A stretch of 64,000 nucleotides of DNA from Brevundimonas sp. M20 (lineage in GTDB: Bacteria > Pseudomonadota > Alphaproteobacteria > Caulobacterales > Caulobacteraceae): NCBI RefSeq assembly GCF_006547065.1, contig NZ_CP041243.1, forward strand, positions 1,503,001 to 1,567,000, read 5' to 3'. This document shows positions 25,419-33,447 of this stretch, in pieces. The position numbers and the translations under genes are program-made. Each line of letters begins with the position of its first letter. The stretch's first letter is position 1. Below the pieces are notes generated by a model that worked only from the letters and a program-made list of their open reading frames with translations, was not told the DNA's origin and did no database searches.

Positions 25419-26195
25419 ATGACCAGCGAGACGACCAAGCGCCGCGCGGGCATCCAGTCGGTCGGCATCGGCCTGCGCGTGCTCGATGCTCTGGCCTCCT
25501 ATGAGGAACCACAGGCGCTCGGGACCATCGCCGCCGCCTCTGATCTGTCGCCGTCGCAGGCGCACCGCTATCTGGCCAGCCTGTGCGCGGCCGGAATGGC
25601 GCGTCAGGACGCGGGCAGCGGGCGTTACGATCTCGGCCCGGCGGCCTTGCGTCTGGGACTCGGCGCGCTCAGCCGCATCGACGCCTTTCAGGAGGCGAAC
25701 CAGCGCATCACCGACTTCGTCCACGAGACCGGTCGCACGGTGCAGATGGCGTCGCTGGGGCCCAGCGGTCCGATCGTCGTGCGCTGGGTGATGGGCTCAC
25801 CGCCGATCTCGACCTCGCTGATGGTCGGCTCGCCCCTGCCGCTTTTGCGTTCGGCGACGGGGCACCTGTACCTTGCGTTCCGCCCCGACAGCCATACGCG
25901 GCACATGATCGAACGGGAGACCGCCGAGGACCGGGGGCTGACCCCCGTGGATGTCGAGGCCATCCGCGAGCGGGTGCGGGCCGACGGCTATTCCGGCGTC
26001 AGCGGCACCCTGATCCCGGGCTTGCGCGCGACAGCTGTACCGATCTTCGACCTGCAGGCGGAGGTCACGCTGACCGCGACGGTGCTCGCCACCGACGCTT
26101 TCCGGCCCGACCGCGACGATCAGGTGCGTGAGCGCCTGATCGCCGTCTGTGATGAGATCACGGCCGCCATCGGCGGTCGCCGCCCGGTCGTCTAG
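25419..26195 (+). CDS. IclR-family transcriptional regulator
   Basis: A 258-residue regulator with an N-terminal winged helix (GIGLRVLDALASYEE, DLSPSQAHRYLASLCAAGMARQD, RYDLGPAALRLG) and a C-terminal IclR ligand domain (VRWVMGS, SATGHLYLAF, VSGTLIPGLRATAVPIFD). IclR proteins often control aromatic catabolic operons in response to the pathway substrate. A GGGAGG Shine-Dalgarno precedes the ATG. It lies next to, and convergent with, the ferredoxin reductase gene of the salicylate/gentisate island, sharing a CTAG in which both stop codons lie. Likely regulator of the divergent promoter region at 27383-27510. Confidence 0.9.
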   Translation: MTSETTKRRAGIQSVGIGLRVLDALASYEEPQALGTIAAASDLSPSQAHRYLASLCAAGMARQDAGSGRYDLGPAALRLGLGALSRIDAFQEANQRITDFVHETGRTVQMASLGPSGPIVVRWVMGSPPISTSLMVGSPLPLLRSATGHLYLAFRPDSHTRHMIERETAEDRGLTPVDVEAIRERVRADGYSGVSGTLIPGLRATAVPIFDLQAEVTLTATVLATDAFRPDRDDQVRERLIAVCDEITAAIGGRRPVV

Positions 26196-27382
26196 GCGGC
26201 CGCCTTGCGCAGATCGGTCGCCGGATCGCTCGCCCGGTCCGCGACCAGCGCCTTGCCGATCAGCCGCTTCGCCGTGCCGAAGTCGCGGGGTTGGTCCAGA
26301 CAGACGGCGCCGACCAGCACGTCATCGCGCACATACAGCCGGACGCCGTCGCCGCGCGCGATGACGGTGTCGCCCGCGCCCGGATCGCCGACGATCTGCA
26401 GCATGTGGCCACACTGGGCGGTCCAGAACCACGGCGCCGGCTCGGGCTCGGCGGGCAGGCCGAGGATGGCCAGAGCCGCTGCGCGCGCCGAAGTCTGGGC
26501 GTGGGCCCAGGTCTCCATCCGTCGCGGGTTCGGCTCGTCGCCCCAGGTGCGCGCCGCCAGATCGCCGATGGCGAACACCCGTTCATCGCCGAGCGAGCGA
26601 TAGCTCGAATCGACCAGCACGCCGCCCGCGGTCGGCAGGCCCGACGCCTCGGCCAGCTCCGCACAGGGAATGATGCCGATGCCGACCACCATCAGGTCGG
26701 CCTCCAGCGTCTCGCCGCCGTCCAGCTGAATCTTGAGGTCGTTCGCGCGGTGCTCGATGGCGCGCACCGAGCGGCCCAGACGCACATCCACCCCGATTCT
26801 GGCGTGAGCCGACGCCAGCCAGCCGGCGGCTTCTCCCGGAATGTTGCGGCCCAGCAAACGATCCCCGGCCTCCAGAACCATCGCCGTCAGGCCCAGATCA
26901 ACCAGGGTCGACGCGGTTTCCAGGCCGATGACGCCACCGCCGACGATGACGGCGCGTGCGCCCGGTTTCGCGGCCTTCGCCAACGCGCGGGCGTCGTCTG
27001 TGGTGCGCAGATGGTGGATGCGCGGATGGTCCGGCGTGTCCAGACGACGCACTCGCCCGCCGGTCGCGAGGATGAGCCGGTCATAGGGAGCTGATGAGCC
27101 GTTCGATAGGGTGACGGAACGGCTTTCCCGGTCGATGGCGATTCCGCTGACGCCGAGCGTCAATTGCACATTGAGATCGCGCCATCGCGCATCATTCGCC
27201 AACCAGACCGGCTCCGGGTCCGCGCCTGAGAGGAACGCCTTCGACAGGGTAGGGCGCTCATAAGGTGCGTCGGTTTCTTCTCCGATCAGACTGATTTCGC
27301 CGGAAAATCCAAGATCACGCAAAGCGATGGCGGCGGACCCGCCCGCGTGTCCGGCGCCCAGAATGACGATGCGTTCGTCCAT
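26192..27382 (-). CDS. Ferredoxin reductase component of aromatic oxygenase (NagAa/BphA4-like)
   Basis: A 396-residue FAD/NAD(P)H reductase. The FAD motif ILGAGHAGGSAAIALRDLG is at the N-terminus; a second dinucleotide fold, AVIVGGGVIGLETASTL, begins near residue 142; VFAIGDLAA is the conserved C-terminal FAD contact. The length and layout match BphA4-type reductases that pass electrons from NAD(P)H to a Rieske ferredoxin. It should serve the oxygenase encoded on the other strand, starting 129 bases away; the ferredoxin gene lies in that operon. Placement of the reductase divergently, rather than as first gene as in nag operons, is a local rearrangement. Confidence 0.87.
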   Translation of the reverse strand: MDERIVILGAGHAGGSAAIALRDLGFSGEISLIGEETDAPYERPTLSKAFLSGADPEPVWLANDARWRDLNVQLTLGVSGIAIDRESRSVTLSNGSSAPYDRLILATGGRVRRLDTPDHPRIHHLRTTDDARALAKAAKPGARAVIVGGGVIGLETASTLVDLGLTAMVLEAGDRLLGRNIPGEAAGWLASAHARIGVDVRLGRSVRAIEHRANDLKIQLDGGETLEADLMVVGIGIIPCAELAEASGLPTAGGVLVDSSYRSLGDERVFAIGDLAARTWGDEPNPRRMETWAHAQTSARAAALAILGLPAEPEPAPWFWTAQCGHMLQIVGDPGAGDTVIARGDGVRLYVRDDVLVGAVCLDQPRDFGTAKRLIGKALVADRASDPATDLRKAAA

Positions 27383-27398
27383 GTCGTTTCAATCCCTG

Positions 27399-27411
27399 TG
27401 TGCGACGCACA
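27399..27411. promoter_or_regulatory. Perfect palindrome, possible IclR-family operator
   Basis: TGTGCG-A-CGCACA is a perfect 6-1-6 dyad 17 bases upstream of the reductase ATG and about 100 bases upstream of the oxygenase gene. Size and position fit an IclR-type operator controlling one or both divergent operons. Not proven. Confidence 0.4.
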
Positions 27412-27424
27412 ATATGCAACGCGT

Positions 27425-27438
27425 TTGACATAGATCAA
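27425..27438. promoter_or_regulatory. FNR/FixK/DNR-type box
   Basis: TTGAC-ATAG-ATCAA on the plus strand reads TTGAT-CTAT-GTCAA on the minus strand, an exact fit to the TTGAT-N4-GTCAA half-site pattern of CRP/FNR-superfamily regulators. It lies in the divergent region between the reductase and oxygenase genes. It could couple the oxygen-consuming pathway to oxygen supply. The left half also resembles a -35 hexamer (TTGACA), but I see no good -10 at the right spacing. Confidence 0.5.
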
Positions 27439-27510
27439 AAACCACGACATCAGTGCGGTCAACGGCGACCTCAGATCGTCGATGGAATTGCTGCGCCGGG
27501 AGCCGTGATC

Positions 27511-28752
27511 TTGAACATTTCCGTTCGTCCGCCTGAGGGCAGGGTGTGGCCGGCCGACGCCGACGCCGCGGTGCCCTACTGGGTCTATACGGACCCCGAA
27601 ACCTACGCCGAGGAGCTCCGGAAGATCTGGTACGGGCCACACTGGCTGTACGTGGGTCTGGAGTGCGAGCTGCCGAACGTCGGCGACTGGAAGACGACCA
27701 CGCTGGGCGAAAAGCCGGTGGTCATGGTCCGGTCAGCCGAGGGCGAGATCTCGGTCGTCGAGAACCGCTGCGCCCACAAGGGCGTGAAGTTCTGCCAGGC
27801 CCGCTTCGGCCATTCGCAGGAACTGATCTGCCCGTATCACCAGTGGTCCTACGCCCTGAACGGCGACCTGCAGGGCGTGCCGTTCCGTCGTGGCGTGAAG
27901 CGTCAGGGCGGTATGCCCGCCGACTTCGACCTGTCGCAGAATGGGCTGAACAGGCTGCGCGTCGAAGAGGTCAACGGCGTTGTCTGGGCGACCTTCTCGG
28001 ACGAAACCCCGGCCTTCCGGGAGTACCTCGGCGAGAAGTTCTGGAAGCATTACACCCGCGTCTATGACGGCCGGAAGCTGGAGGTGCTGGGCTACAACCG
28101 TCAGCACATTCCGGCCAACTGGAAGCAGATGCAGGAGAACATCAAGGACCCGTATCACGCGGGCCTGCTGCACGTGTTCTTCGCCACCTTTGGCCTGTTC
28201 CGCGCCGACCAGAAGTCCGCCGTCGATATCGATGACGAGGGCCGTCACGGCATCCTGATCTCGCGCAAGGGCGAGCAGGAAAAAACCGAGGCCATGGCCG
28301 ATATCCGCAACTTCCAGGGTGATCTGGTGCTGGAAGACCCGCGCGTCATGGACGTGGTGCAGGAGTTCCCCGGGGAAGAGACCGTCGGGATGATCACCAT
28401 CTTCCCCAGCGTGATACTGCAGCAGCAGGTGAACAGCCTGACCACCCGTCAGATCGTCCCCAAGGGCGTCGGCGGATTCGACTTCCACTGGACCCACTGG
28501 TGCTACGCCGACGACACGCCGGAGATGCGCCTGCGCCGCACGCGTCAGGCCAATCTGTTCGGCCCCGCCGGCTTCGTCTCGGCCGATGACGGCGAGGTTC
28601 TCGAGATGACCCAGCAGGGCGCCTGCGGTTCGCCGGACGAGCACTTCATCCTGCAGATGGGCGGCCGCGAGATCGCGCCGACCGATCACCAGGTCACCGA
28701 AACCGCCGTGCGCGGCATGTATCGCTACTGGCGCAAGGTGATGGGCCTGTGA
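27511..28752 (+). CDS. nagG: Salicylate 5-hydroxylase-like Rieske oxygenase, large subunit
   Basis: A 413-residue Rieske non-heme iron oxygenase alpha subunit. Rieske cluster ligands are C87/H89 and C107/H110 (CAHKGVKFC and CPYHQW). The mononuclear-iron motif is DPYHAGLLH with H216 and H221 next to the bridging D213. The overall pattern resembles NagG, which converts salicylate to gentisate, and the genes that follow encode gentisate breakdown, supporting this substrate. Anthranilate or hydroxybenzoate oxygenases are alternatives. Start: TTG at 27511 has GGGAG eight bases upstream; a GTG at 27505 is also possible. The frame is open to an ATG at 27400, which lies in the regulatory region and is rejected. 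Confidence 0.87.
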   Translation: MNISVRPPEGRVWPADADAAVPYWVYTDPETYAEELRKIWYGPHWLYVGLECELPNVGDWKTTTLGEKPVVMVRSAEGEISVVENRCAHKGVKFCQARFGHSQELICPYHQWSYALNGDLQGVPFRRGVKRQGGMPADFDLSQNGLNRLRVEEVNGVVWATFSDETPAFREYLGEKFWKHYTRVYDGRKLEVLGYNRQHIPANWKQMQENIKDPYHAGLLHVFFATFGLFRADQKSAVDIDDEGRHGILISRKGEQEKTEAMADIRNFQGDLVLEDPRVMDVVQEFPGEETVGMITIFPSVILQQQVNSLTTRQIVPKGVGGFDFHWTHWCYADDTPEMRLRRTRQANLFGPAGFVSADDGEVLEMTQQGACGSPDEHFILQMGGREIAPTDHQVTETAVRGMYRYWRKVMGL

Positions 28753-29258
28753 GCGCCGAGACCCTGACCCGTCCCGCCGCGATCACGCGTGATGCGATCC
28801 GCGACCTGTTCGACGACTATTACGCCACCCTGGATGACGTCCGCCTGCACGATTGGCCGGACTTCTTCACCGAGGACTGCCTCTATCGGGTGATCCCGCG
28901 CGAGAATTATGAGGCGGGCTACACGCTGTGCACCATGCAGGCCGAGAGCCGGGGGATGCTGAAGGACCGGGTCACCGGCCTGACGCGGACCCAGATGTAC
29001 GCCCCGCGCTACTACCGCCGCTTCCCGACCGCGCCGCGCATCGTGGCTGAAGGGGAGGGCCCCGATGCGAAGCCTTACGTTCAGGTCCGGCACAATCTGC
29101 TGCTGGTCCAGACCCTGATCGACAAGACCTCCGACATCGTCCTGTCCGCCGTCTGCCACGACAAGGTGGTGGTGGATGAGGGCCGCCTCCGGTTCGTCGA
29201 GCGGATCGTGGTCTTCGATTCCGAAATGATCCCCAACAGTCTCGTGTACCCCGCATGA
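28749..29258 (+). CDS. nagH: Aromatic oxygenase small subunit (NagH-like)
   Basis: A 169-residue beta subunit of the ring-hydroxylating oxygenase, starting at a GTG that overlaps the alpha-subunit stop (GTGA). It shows the small SnoaL/NTF2-like fold pattern (IRDLFDDYYATLDDVRLHDWPDFFTEDCLYRV) and the C-terminal strands of the family. The beta subunit is structural, stabilising the alpha3beta3 hexamer. Order alpha-beta-ferredoxin is followed by gentisate genes. Confidence 0.87.
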   Translation: MSAETLTRPAAITRDAIRDLFDDYYATLDDVRLHDWPDFFTEDCLYRVIPRENYEAGYTLCTMQAESRGMLKDRVTGLTRTQMYAPRYYRRFPTAPRIVAEGEGPDAKPYVQVRHNLLLVQTLIDKTSDIVLSAVCHDKVVVDEGRLRFVERIVVFDSEMIPNSLVYPA

Positions 29259-29578
29259 TCGCCACCCTGACCTGGCAGCCGACGCTGCCCCCTTCGGATC
29301 TTGAGCAATACGGCGTGGCCCAGGCCGTCGTCGGCGGCCTGAAGATCGCGCTCTATGCGGTGGACGGCGAATATTACGCCACCGCCGACCTGTGCACCCA
29401 CGGCGCCGCCAGCCTGGCCGACGGCTATCTGGACGGCGACCTGATCGAATGCCCGCTGCATCAGGGCACGTTCAACGTGAAGACCGGCGCGGCTGTCGGC
29501 GCGCCTTGCAGCATCGCTGTGAAGACCTTCCCGGTGAAGCTGGAAGACGGCCTGCTTCACGTCGGCGTGGAGAGCTGA
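29255..29578 (+). CDS. nagAb: Rieske-type ferredoxin of aromatic oxygenase (NagAb-like)
   Basis: A 107-residue Rieske [2Fe-2S] protein with ligands C47/H49 in LCTHGAASL and C66/H69 in ECPLHQGTF. It carries electrons from the reductase to the oxygenase. The ATG overlaps the beta-subunit stop (ATGA). Single-domain size matches biphenyl/naphthalene-type ferredoxins. Confidence 0.9.
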   Translation: MIATLTWQPTLPPSDLEQYGVAQAVVGGLKIALYAVDGEYYATADLCTHGAASLADGYLDGDLIECPLHQGTFNVKTGAAVGAPCSIAVKTFPVKLEDGLLHVGVES

Positions 29579-29579
29579 C

Positions 29580-30641
29580 ATGCACAATGCCGAACCGCTG
29601 AAGAACGACCAGCAAGCCCAACTGAACGCCCTTTACGAGCAGATGGAGCCGGAAGGCCTCTATCCGCTGTGGGAGAAGCTGGCTGCCCTCGTGCTGCCCA
29701 AGCCGGACAGCCCGGCCAAGGTGCACAAATGGTCGTATGACAACGCCCGCGAATACCTGATGCGCGCCGGCGACCTGATCAGCGCCAGACAGGCCGAGCG
29801 CCGGGTGCTGATCCTCGAGAACCCGGGCCTGCCGGGCCACTCGGGCATCACGCCCAGCCTGTACGCTGGCCTGCAATTGATCCTGCCGGGCGAGGTGGCT
29901 CCGGCGCACAAACACACCCAGTGCGCCCTTCGCTTCGTCATCGAGGGTGAGAACGCCTACACCTCGGTCGATGGCGAAAAGGCCGTGATGCGTCCGTTCG
30001 ATCTGGTGCTGACCCCGGGCGGCCAGTGGCACGATCACGGCAATCCTACGGACAAGCCGATGATTTGGCTGGACGGTCTCGACATCCCGACCGTGCGCCA
30101 CTTCGACGCCAGCTTCGCCGAGGGCTATCCCGAGGATCAGTTGCCTGAACAGGTCCCGCCCGGCGACAGCATCAATCGCTACGGCCGCAACATGCGGCCG
30201 CTGAAGGGGCATACGGCGGATCGCCGTCCGGCCCACCAGCCCCTGTTCCACTATCCCTACACCGACTGGCGTCCGGCGCTGGACGGTCTGGCTGGCAGCG
30301 GCGCCGAGATCGACCCGCATCTGGGCCACGCGCTCGAGTTCCTGAATCCGGTCAACGGCGGCTCGATCATGGCCACCATCTCGGCTCACGTCCGCCTGAT
30401 GCCGGCGGGCTTCGAGACCCGGCCGCGCCGCTCCACTGACGGCACTATCTTCGTTGTCGTCGAGGGAACCGGCGAAGCCGTCGTCGAGGGCGAGACCATC
30501 GCCCTGAACCCCCGCGAAATCCTGGTCGTCCCCTCGTGGAAACAGGTCGTCTTCAAGGCGACCGACCAACTGGTTCTGTTCGGTTACTCGGACAAGGCCT
30601 GTCAGGAAAAACTGAACCTCTACAGAGAAGAAAACGCATGA
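29580..30641 (+). CDS. nagI: Gentisate 1,2-dioxygenase
   Basis: A 353-residue bicupin dioxygenase. The first cupin contains PAHKHTQCALRFVIEG with iron ligands H110 and H112 and a third histidine in the following WHDHGNP; the second cupin (HVRLMPAGFETRPRRSTDGTIFVVVEGTG) has lost the histidine pair, as in known gentisate dioxygenases. The enzyme opens gentisate to maleylpyruvate. It is the first ring-cleavage gene after the oxygenase and starts one base after the ferredoxin stop. Assignment is strong from family pattern and flanking maleylpyruvate and fumarylpyruvate genes. Confidence 0.93.
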   Translation: MHNAEPLKNDQQAQLNALYEQMEPEGLYPLWEKLAALVLPKPDSPAKVHKWSYDNAREYLMRAGDLISARQAERRVLILENPGLPGHSGITPSLYAGLQLILPGEVAPAHKHTQCALRFVIEGENAYTSVDGEKAVMRPFDLVLTPGGQWHDHGNPTDKPMIWLDGLDIPTVRHFDASFAEGYPEDQLPEQVPPGDSINRYGRNMRPLKGHTADRRPAHQPLFHYPYTDWRPALDGLAGSGAEIDPHLGHALEFLNPVNGGSIMATISAHVRLMPAGFETRPRRSTDGTIFVVVEGTGEAVVEGETIALNPREILVVPSWKQVVFKATDQLVLFGYSDKACQEKLNLYREENA

Positions 30642-31336
30642 GCCTGCTGTTCGACACCCCGGCGCCTGTGCTGGCCGCGACCACGACCGGAGACGATTTC
30701 CCGGTTCGCCGCGTGATCTGCGTCGGTCGCAACTACGCCGCCCATGCCCGCGAGATGGGGCGCGACCCGGACCGTGAACCGCCGTTCTTCTTCACCGCCT
30801 GGGCCGAGACCGTCGTGCCGTCTGGTACGGTGATCGCCTATCCGACCGAGACCGGGAATTTCCATTACGAGGCCGAACTTGTGGTCGCCGTCGGCAAGGG
30901 CGGTCGGAACATCGCCGTCGAGAACGCGAAGGACCACGTCTGGGGTTACGCCACCGGTCTGGACATGACCCGCCGCGACCTGCAGCTCGACGCCCGCGCG
31001 CAGGGCCGTCCGTGGGATACCGGCAAGAACGTCGAGCAATCCTCGCCCCTGGGCCTGATCCACAAGGCGGGCGAGGGCGATTTCGATCCGGCCAAGGGCG
31101 CGATCAAGCTGACCGTTAACGGCGAGACCAGACAGGACGCCGATCTGGCCGAGCTGATCTGGCCGGTCGATGACATTGTCGCCTTCGCTTCGCGTCTGTG
31201 GAAGCTGGAGCCCGGCGACCTGATCTACACCGGCACCCCCGCGGGCGTGGGCGCCGTGGTCGAAGGCGACGACATCGTCGTCACCATCGACGGACTGACG
31301 CCGCTTGAAATCAAGGTTGGGCCGAAAGCGGCCTGA
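30638..31336 (+). CDS. nagK: Fumarylpyruvate hydrolase (FAH family)
   Basis: The ATG at 30638 overlaps the gentisate dioxygenase stop and gives 232 residues. FAH-family motifs are present: ICVGRNYAAHAREMG, FHYEAELVVAVG (metal-binding E-x-E) and GDLIYTGTPAGVGAV. The enzyme splits fumarylpyruvate into fumarate and pyruvate, ending the gentisate pathway. A longer frame from 30536 reads through the dioxygenase and is not used. Confidence 0.92.
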   Translation: MSLLFDTPAPVLAATTTGDDFPVRRVICVGRNYAAHAREMGRDPDREPPFFFTAWAETVVPSGTVIAYPTETGNFHYEAELVVAVGKGGRNIAVENAKDHVWGYATGLDMTRRDLQLDARAQGRPWDTGKNVEQSSPLGLIHKAGEGDFDPAKGAIKLTVNGETRQDADLAELIWPVDDIVAFASRLWKLEPGDLIYTGTPAGVGAVVEGDDIVVTIDGLTPLEIKVGPKAA

Positions 31337-31414
31337 TCGGGACCACCATCAACATCATCATCGGGGATGAAGCGGGCAGGGAAGATCCGCGCGTCCCGCA
31401 GGGGAGGAACAACA

Positions 31415-32755
31415 ATGGCTACCATTTCCGGAACCGGCGGCGGCAACACCGTCATCGACCGGGCGAAATTCGGCCCGCTCCAGTTCGGCGTCACGGCGCT
31501 GTGCTTCATCATCGCGATGCTCGACGGATTCGACACCCAGTCGATCGCCTTTGTCGCGCCCAAGATCGCCGAGGACTGGGGGCTGAAGCCTTCCGAGTTT
31601 GGTCCGATCTTCGCCATCGGCCTGCTGGGCCTTACGGTCGGCGCCTTCACCCTCAGCCCTGCGGCTGACCGGTTCGGCCGCAAGACCGTCATCCTGATCT
31701 CGACCGCCATATTCGGTCTGTTCGCCCTGCTGACGGCCTTCTCGACCTCCATGCACGAACTGCTGATCTACCGTTTCATCACGGGGATCGGTCTGGGCGC
31801 GGCCATGCCGAACATCATCGCCCTGACCAGCGAGTACGGCCCGGCCCGGCTGCGCGCCACGCTCGTCACCGTCATGTTCTGCGGCTTCCCGCTGGGCTCC
31901 ACCATCGGCGGCCTGGTCTCGACCTGGCTGATCGCCGAGTTCGACTGGCACTCGGTCTTCGTCGTCGGCGGCGTCCTTCCGCTGCTGCTGCTGCCGGTCC
32001 TGTGGTTCATGCTGCCGGAGTCCGTTCGCTTCCTCGTCGCCAAGGGCGCGCCGGAATCGAAGATCGCCCCCATCGTGGCCAAGATCGACGCCAACGCCTC
32101 GGTCAGCGAGTTCATCGCCGGCCTGAAGGACGAACAGTCGTCGGCCGCCAAGGGCTTCTCGGTCTTCCAGCTGTTCCGTGAAGGCCGCACGCCCACGACC
32201 CTGCTGCTGTGGGTCGCCTTCTTCATGAACCTGCTGGTCATGTACTTCCTGGTGAACTGGCTGCCGACCCTGCTGAAGGGCGCCGGTCTGCCGCTGTCGC
32301 TGGCCATCCTGTCGACCGCTACCCTGAACCTCGGCGGGGTCGTCGGCGCCGTCGCCCTGGGCCGGATGATCGACAAGATCAGCCCCTATCTGGTGCTGGG
32401 CACGGCCTACGCCGCCTCGGCCGCTTTCATCGCCCTGCTGGCCTTCGGCGGAACCAACCTGACCGTCCTGCTGGTCGGCGCGGCCCTGTCCGGCTTCGGC
32501 GTCGTCGGCGCGCAGATCGGCTGCAACGCCCTGACCGCCTCGGTCTATCCGACCGCCATCCGCGCCACGGGCGTGGGCTGGGCGCTGGGCGTCGGCCGCA
32601 TCGGCGCCATCGTCGGCCCGCTGGTGGGCGGCATGCTGCTGGCCCGCGAGTGGTCGCCGCAGTCGCTGATCCTGCTGGCTGTCGTACCCGCTGTGATCGC
32701 TTCGATCGCGGTCTTCACCCTCGGCGCCGTGCGCCGCAACGCGCCCGGAGCCTGA
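31415..32755 (+). CDS. MFS aromatic acid:H+ symporter (AAHS family)
   Basis: The ATG at 31415 follows a strong GGGGAGGA ribosome-binding site and gives 446 residues with 12 predicted membrane segments. The first helix contains MLDGFDTQSIAFVAP, the conserved D-G-x-D of aromatic acid/H+ symporters such as PcaK and BenK, and the loop after helix 2 has SPAADRFGRKTVIL. It probably imports salicylate, gentisate or a related hydroxybenzoate. Located inside the operon, between hydrolase and isomerase genes. Confidence 0.88.
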   Translation: MATISGTGGGNTVIDRAKFGPLQFGVTALCFIIAMLDGFDTQSIAFVAPKIAEDWGLKPSEFGPIFAIGLLGLTVGAFTLSPAADRFGRKTVILISTAIFGLFALLTAFSTSMHELLIYRFITGIGLGAAMPNIIALTSEYGPARLRATLVTVMFCGFPLGSTIGGLVSTWLIAEFDWHSVFVVGGVLPLLLLPVLWFMLPESVRFLVAKGAPESKIAPIVAKIDANASVSEFIAGLKDEQSSAAKGFSVFQLFREGRTPTTLLLWVAFFMNLLVMYFLVNWLPTLLKGAGLPLSLAILSTATLNLGGVVGAVALGRMIDKISPYLVLGTAYAASAAFIALLAFGGTNLTVLLVGAALSGFGVVGAQIGCNALTASVYPTAIRATGVGWALGVGRIGAIVGPLVGGMLLAREWSPQSLILLAVVPAVIASIAVFTLGAVRRNAPGA

Positions 32756-32760
32756 CGTCC

Positions 32761-33390
32761 ATGATCCTGCACGGCTACTTCCGTTCCACTGCGTCGTGGC
32801 GCGTGCGGATCGCCCTGAACCTCAAGGGGCTCGTCGCGGAGCAGGTCTTCCACCACCTGCGCAAGGGCGAGCAACGGGCGCCGGAGTATCTGGCGATCAA
32901 CCCCCAGGGGCTGGTTCCGGCCCTGATCACCGACGACGGCGCGGTCCTGACGCAGTCGCTGGCGATCTGCGAGTATCTGGACGAGCTTCACCCGGAGACC
33001 GCCCTGCTGCCCGCCGATCCGCTGGAGCGGGCCCGCGTCCGCGCCGTGGCCCAGGTGATCGCCTGCGACATCCATCCGGTCCAGAACCTGAAGGTCCTTC
33101 AGAACCTTCGCGATCTGGGTCTGGCGGAGGAGGCGGTCCAATCCTGGGCCGCAGCGGTGATCGAGCAGGGGCTGGACGCCGTCGACCGCCTTCTGGTCGA
33201 CAGCCCGGGCCCCTTCGCCTTCGGCTCCGCTCCGACGCTCGCCGACATCGTCATCGTGCCTCAACTGGGCAACGCCCGCCGGTTCAGCGTGGACCTGCGC
33301 TGGCCGCGCCTGCTCGAGATCGAGGCCGCCTGCCTTGAACTCGACGCCTTCAGATCCGCTGCGCCGGGCGCCCAGCCCGACGCCGAATAA
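32761..33390 (+). CDS. nagL: Maleylpyruvate/maleylacetoacetate isomerase (zeta-class GST)
   Basis: A 209-residue glutathione transferase-like enzyme. The zeta-class signature is STASWRVRIALNLKG at residues 9-23, and the GSH-binding loop INPQGLVPALITDDGAVLTQSLAI is present. In the gentisate pathway it isomerises maleylpyruvate to fumarylpyruvate with glutathione. Begins 5 bases after the transporter stop. Reading upstream from 32209 is off-frame. Confidence 0.92.
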   Translation: MILHGYFRSTASWRVRIALNLKGLVAEQVFHHLRKGEQRAPEYLAINPQGLVPALITDDGAVLTQSLAICEYLDELHPETALLPADPLERARVRAVAQVIACDIHPVQNLKVLQNLRDLGLAEEAVQSWAAAVIEQGLDAVDRLLVDSPGPFAFGSAPTLADIVIVPQLGNARRFSVDLRWPRLLEIEAACLELDAFRSAAPGAQPDAE

Positions 33391-33447
33391 CCATCCATCA
33401 AGGCAACGCGCCCGGAGCCAACCGGGCCAGCTCCAGAGGGGAAACCT

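Noticed and set aside
27425..27453. TTGACA as a housekeeping -35 for the oxygenase gene
   Set aside because: No acceptable -10 at 16-18 bases; the sequence is better explained as half of an FNR-type box.
27400..27510. ATG at 27400 as start of the oxygenase large subunit
   Set aside because: The segment overlaps the palindrome and FNR-type box and encodes no family-like residues; starts at 27505 or 27511 have a ribosome-binding site nearby.
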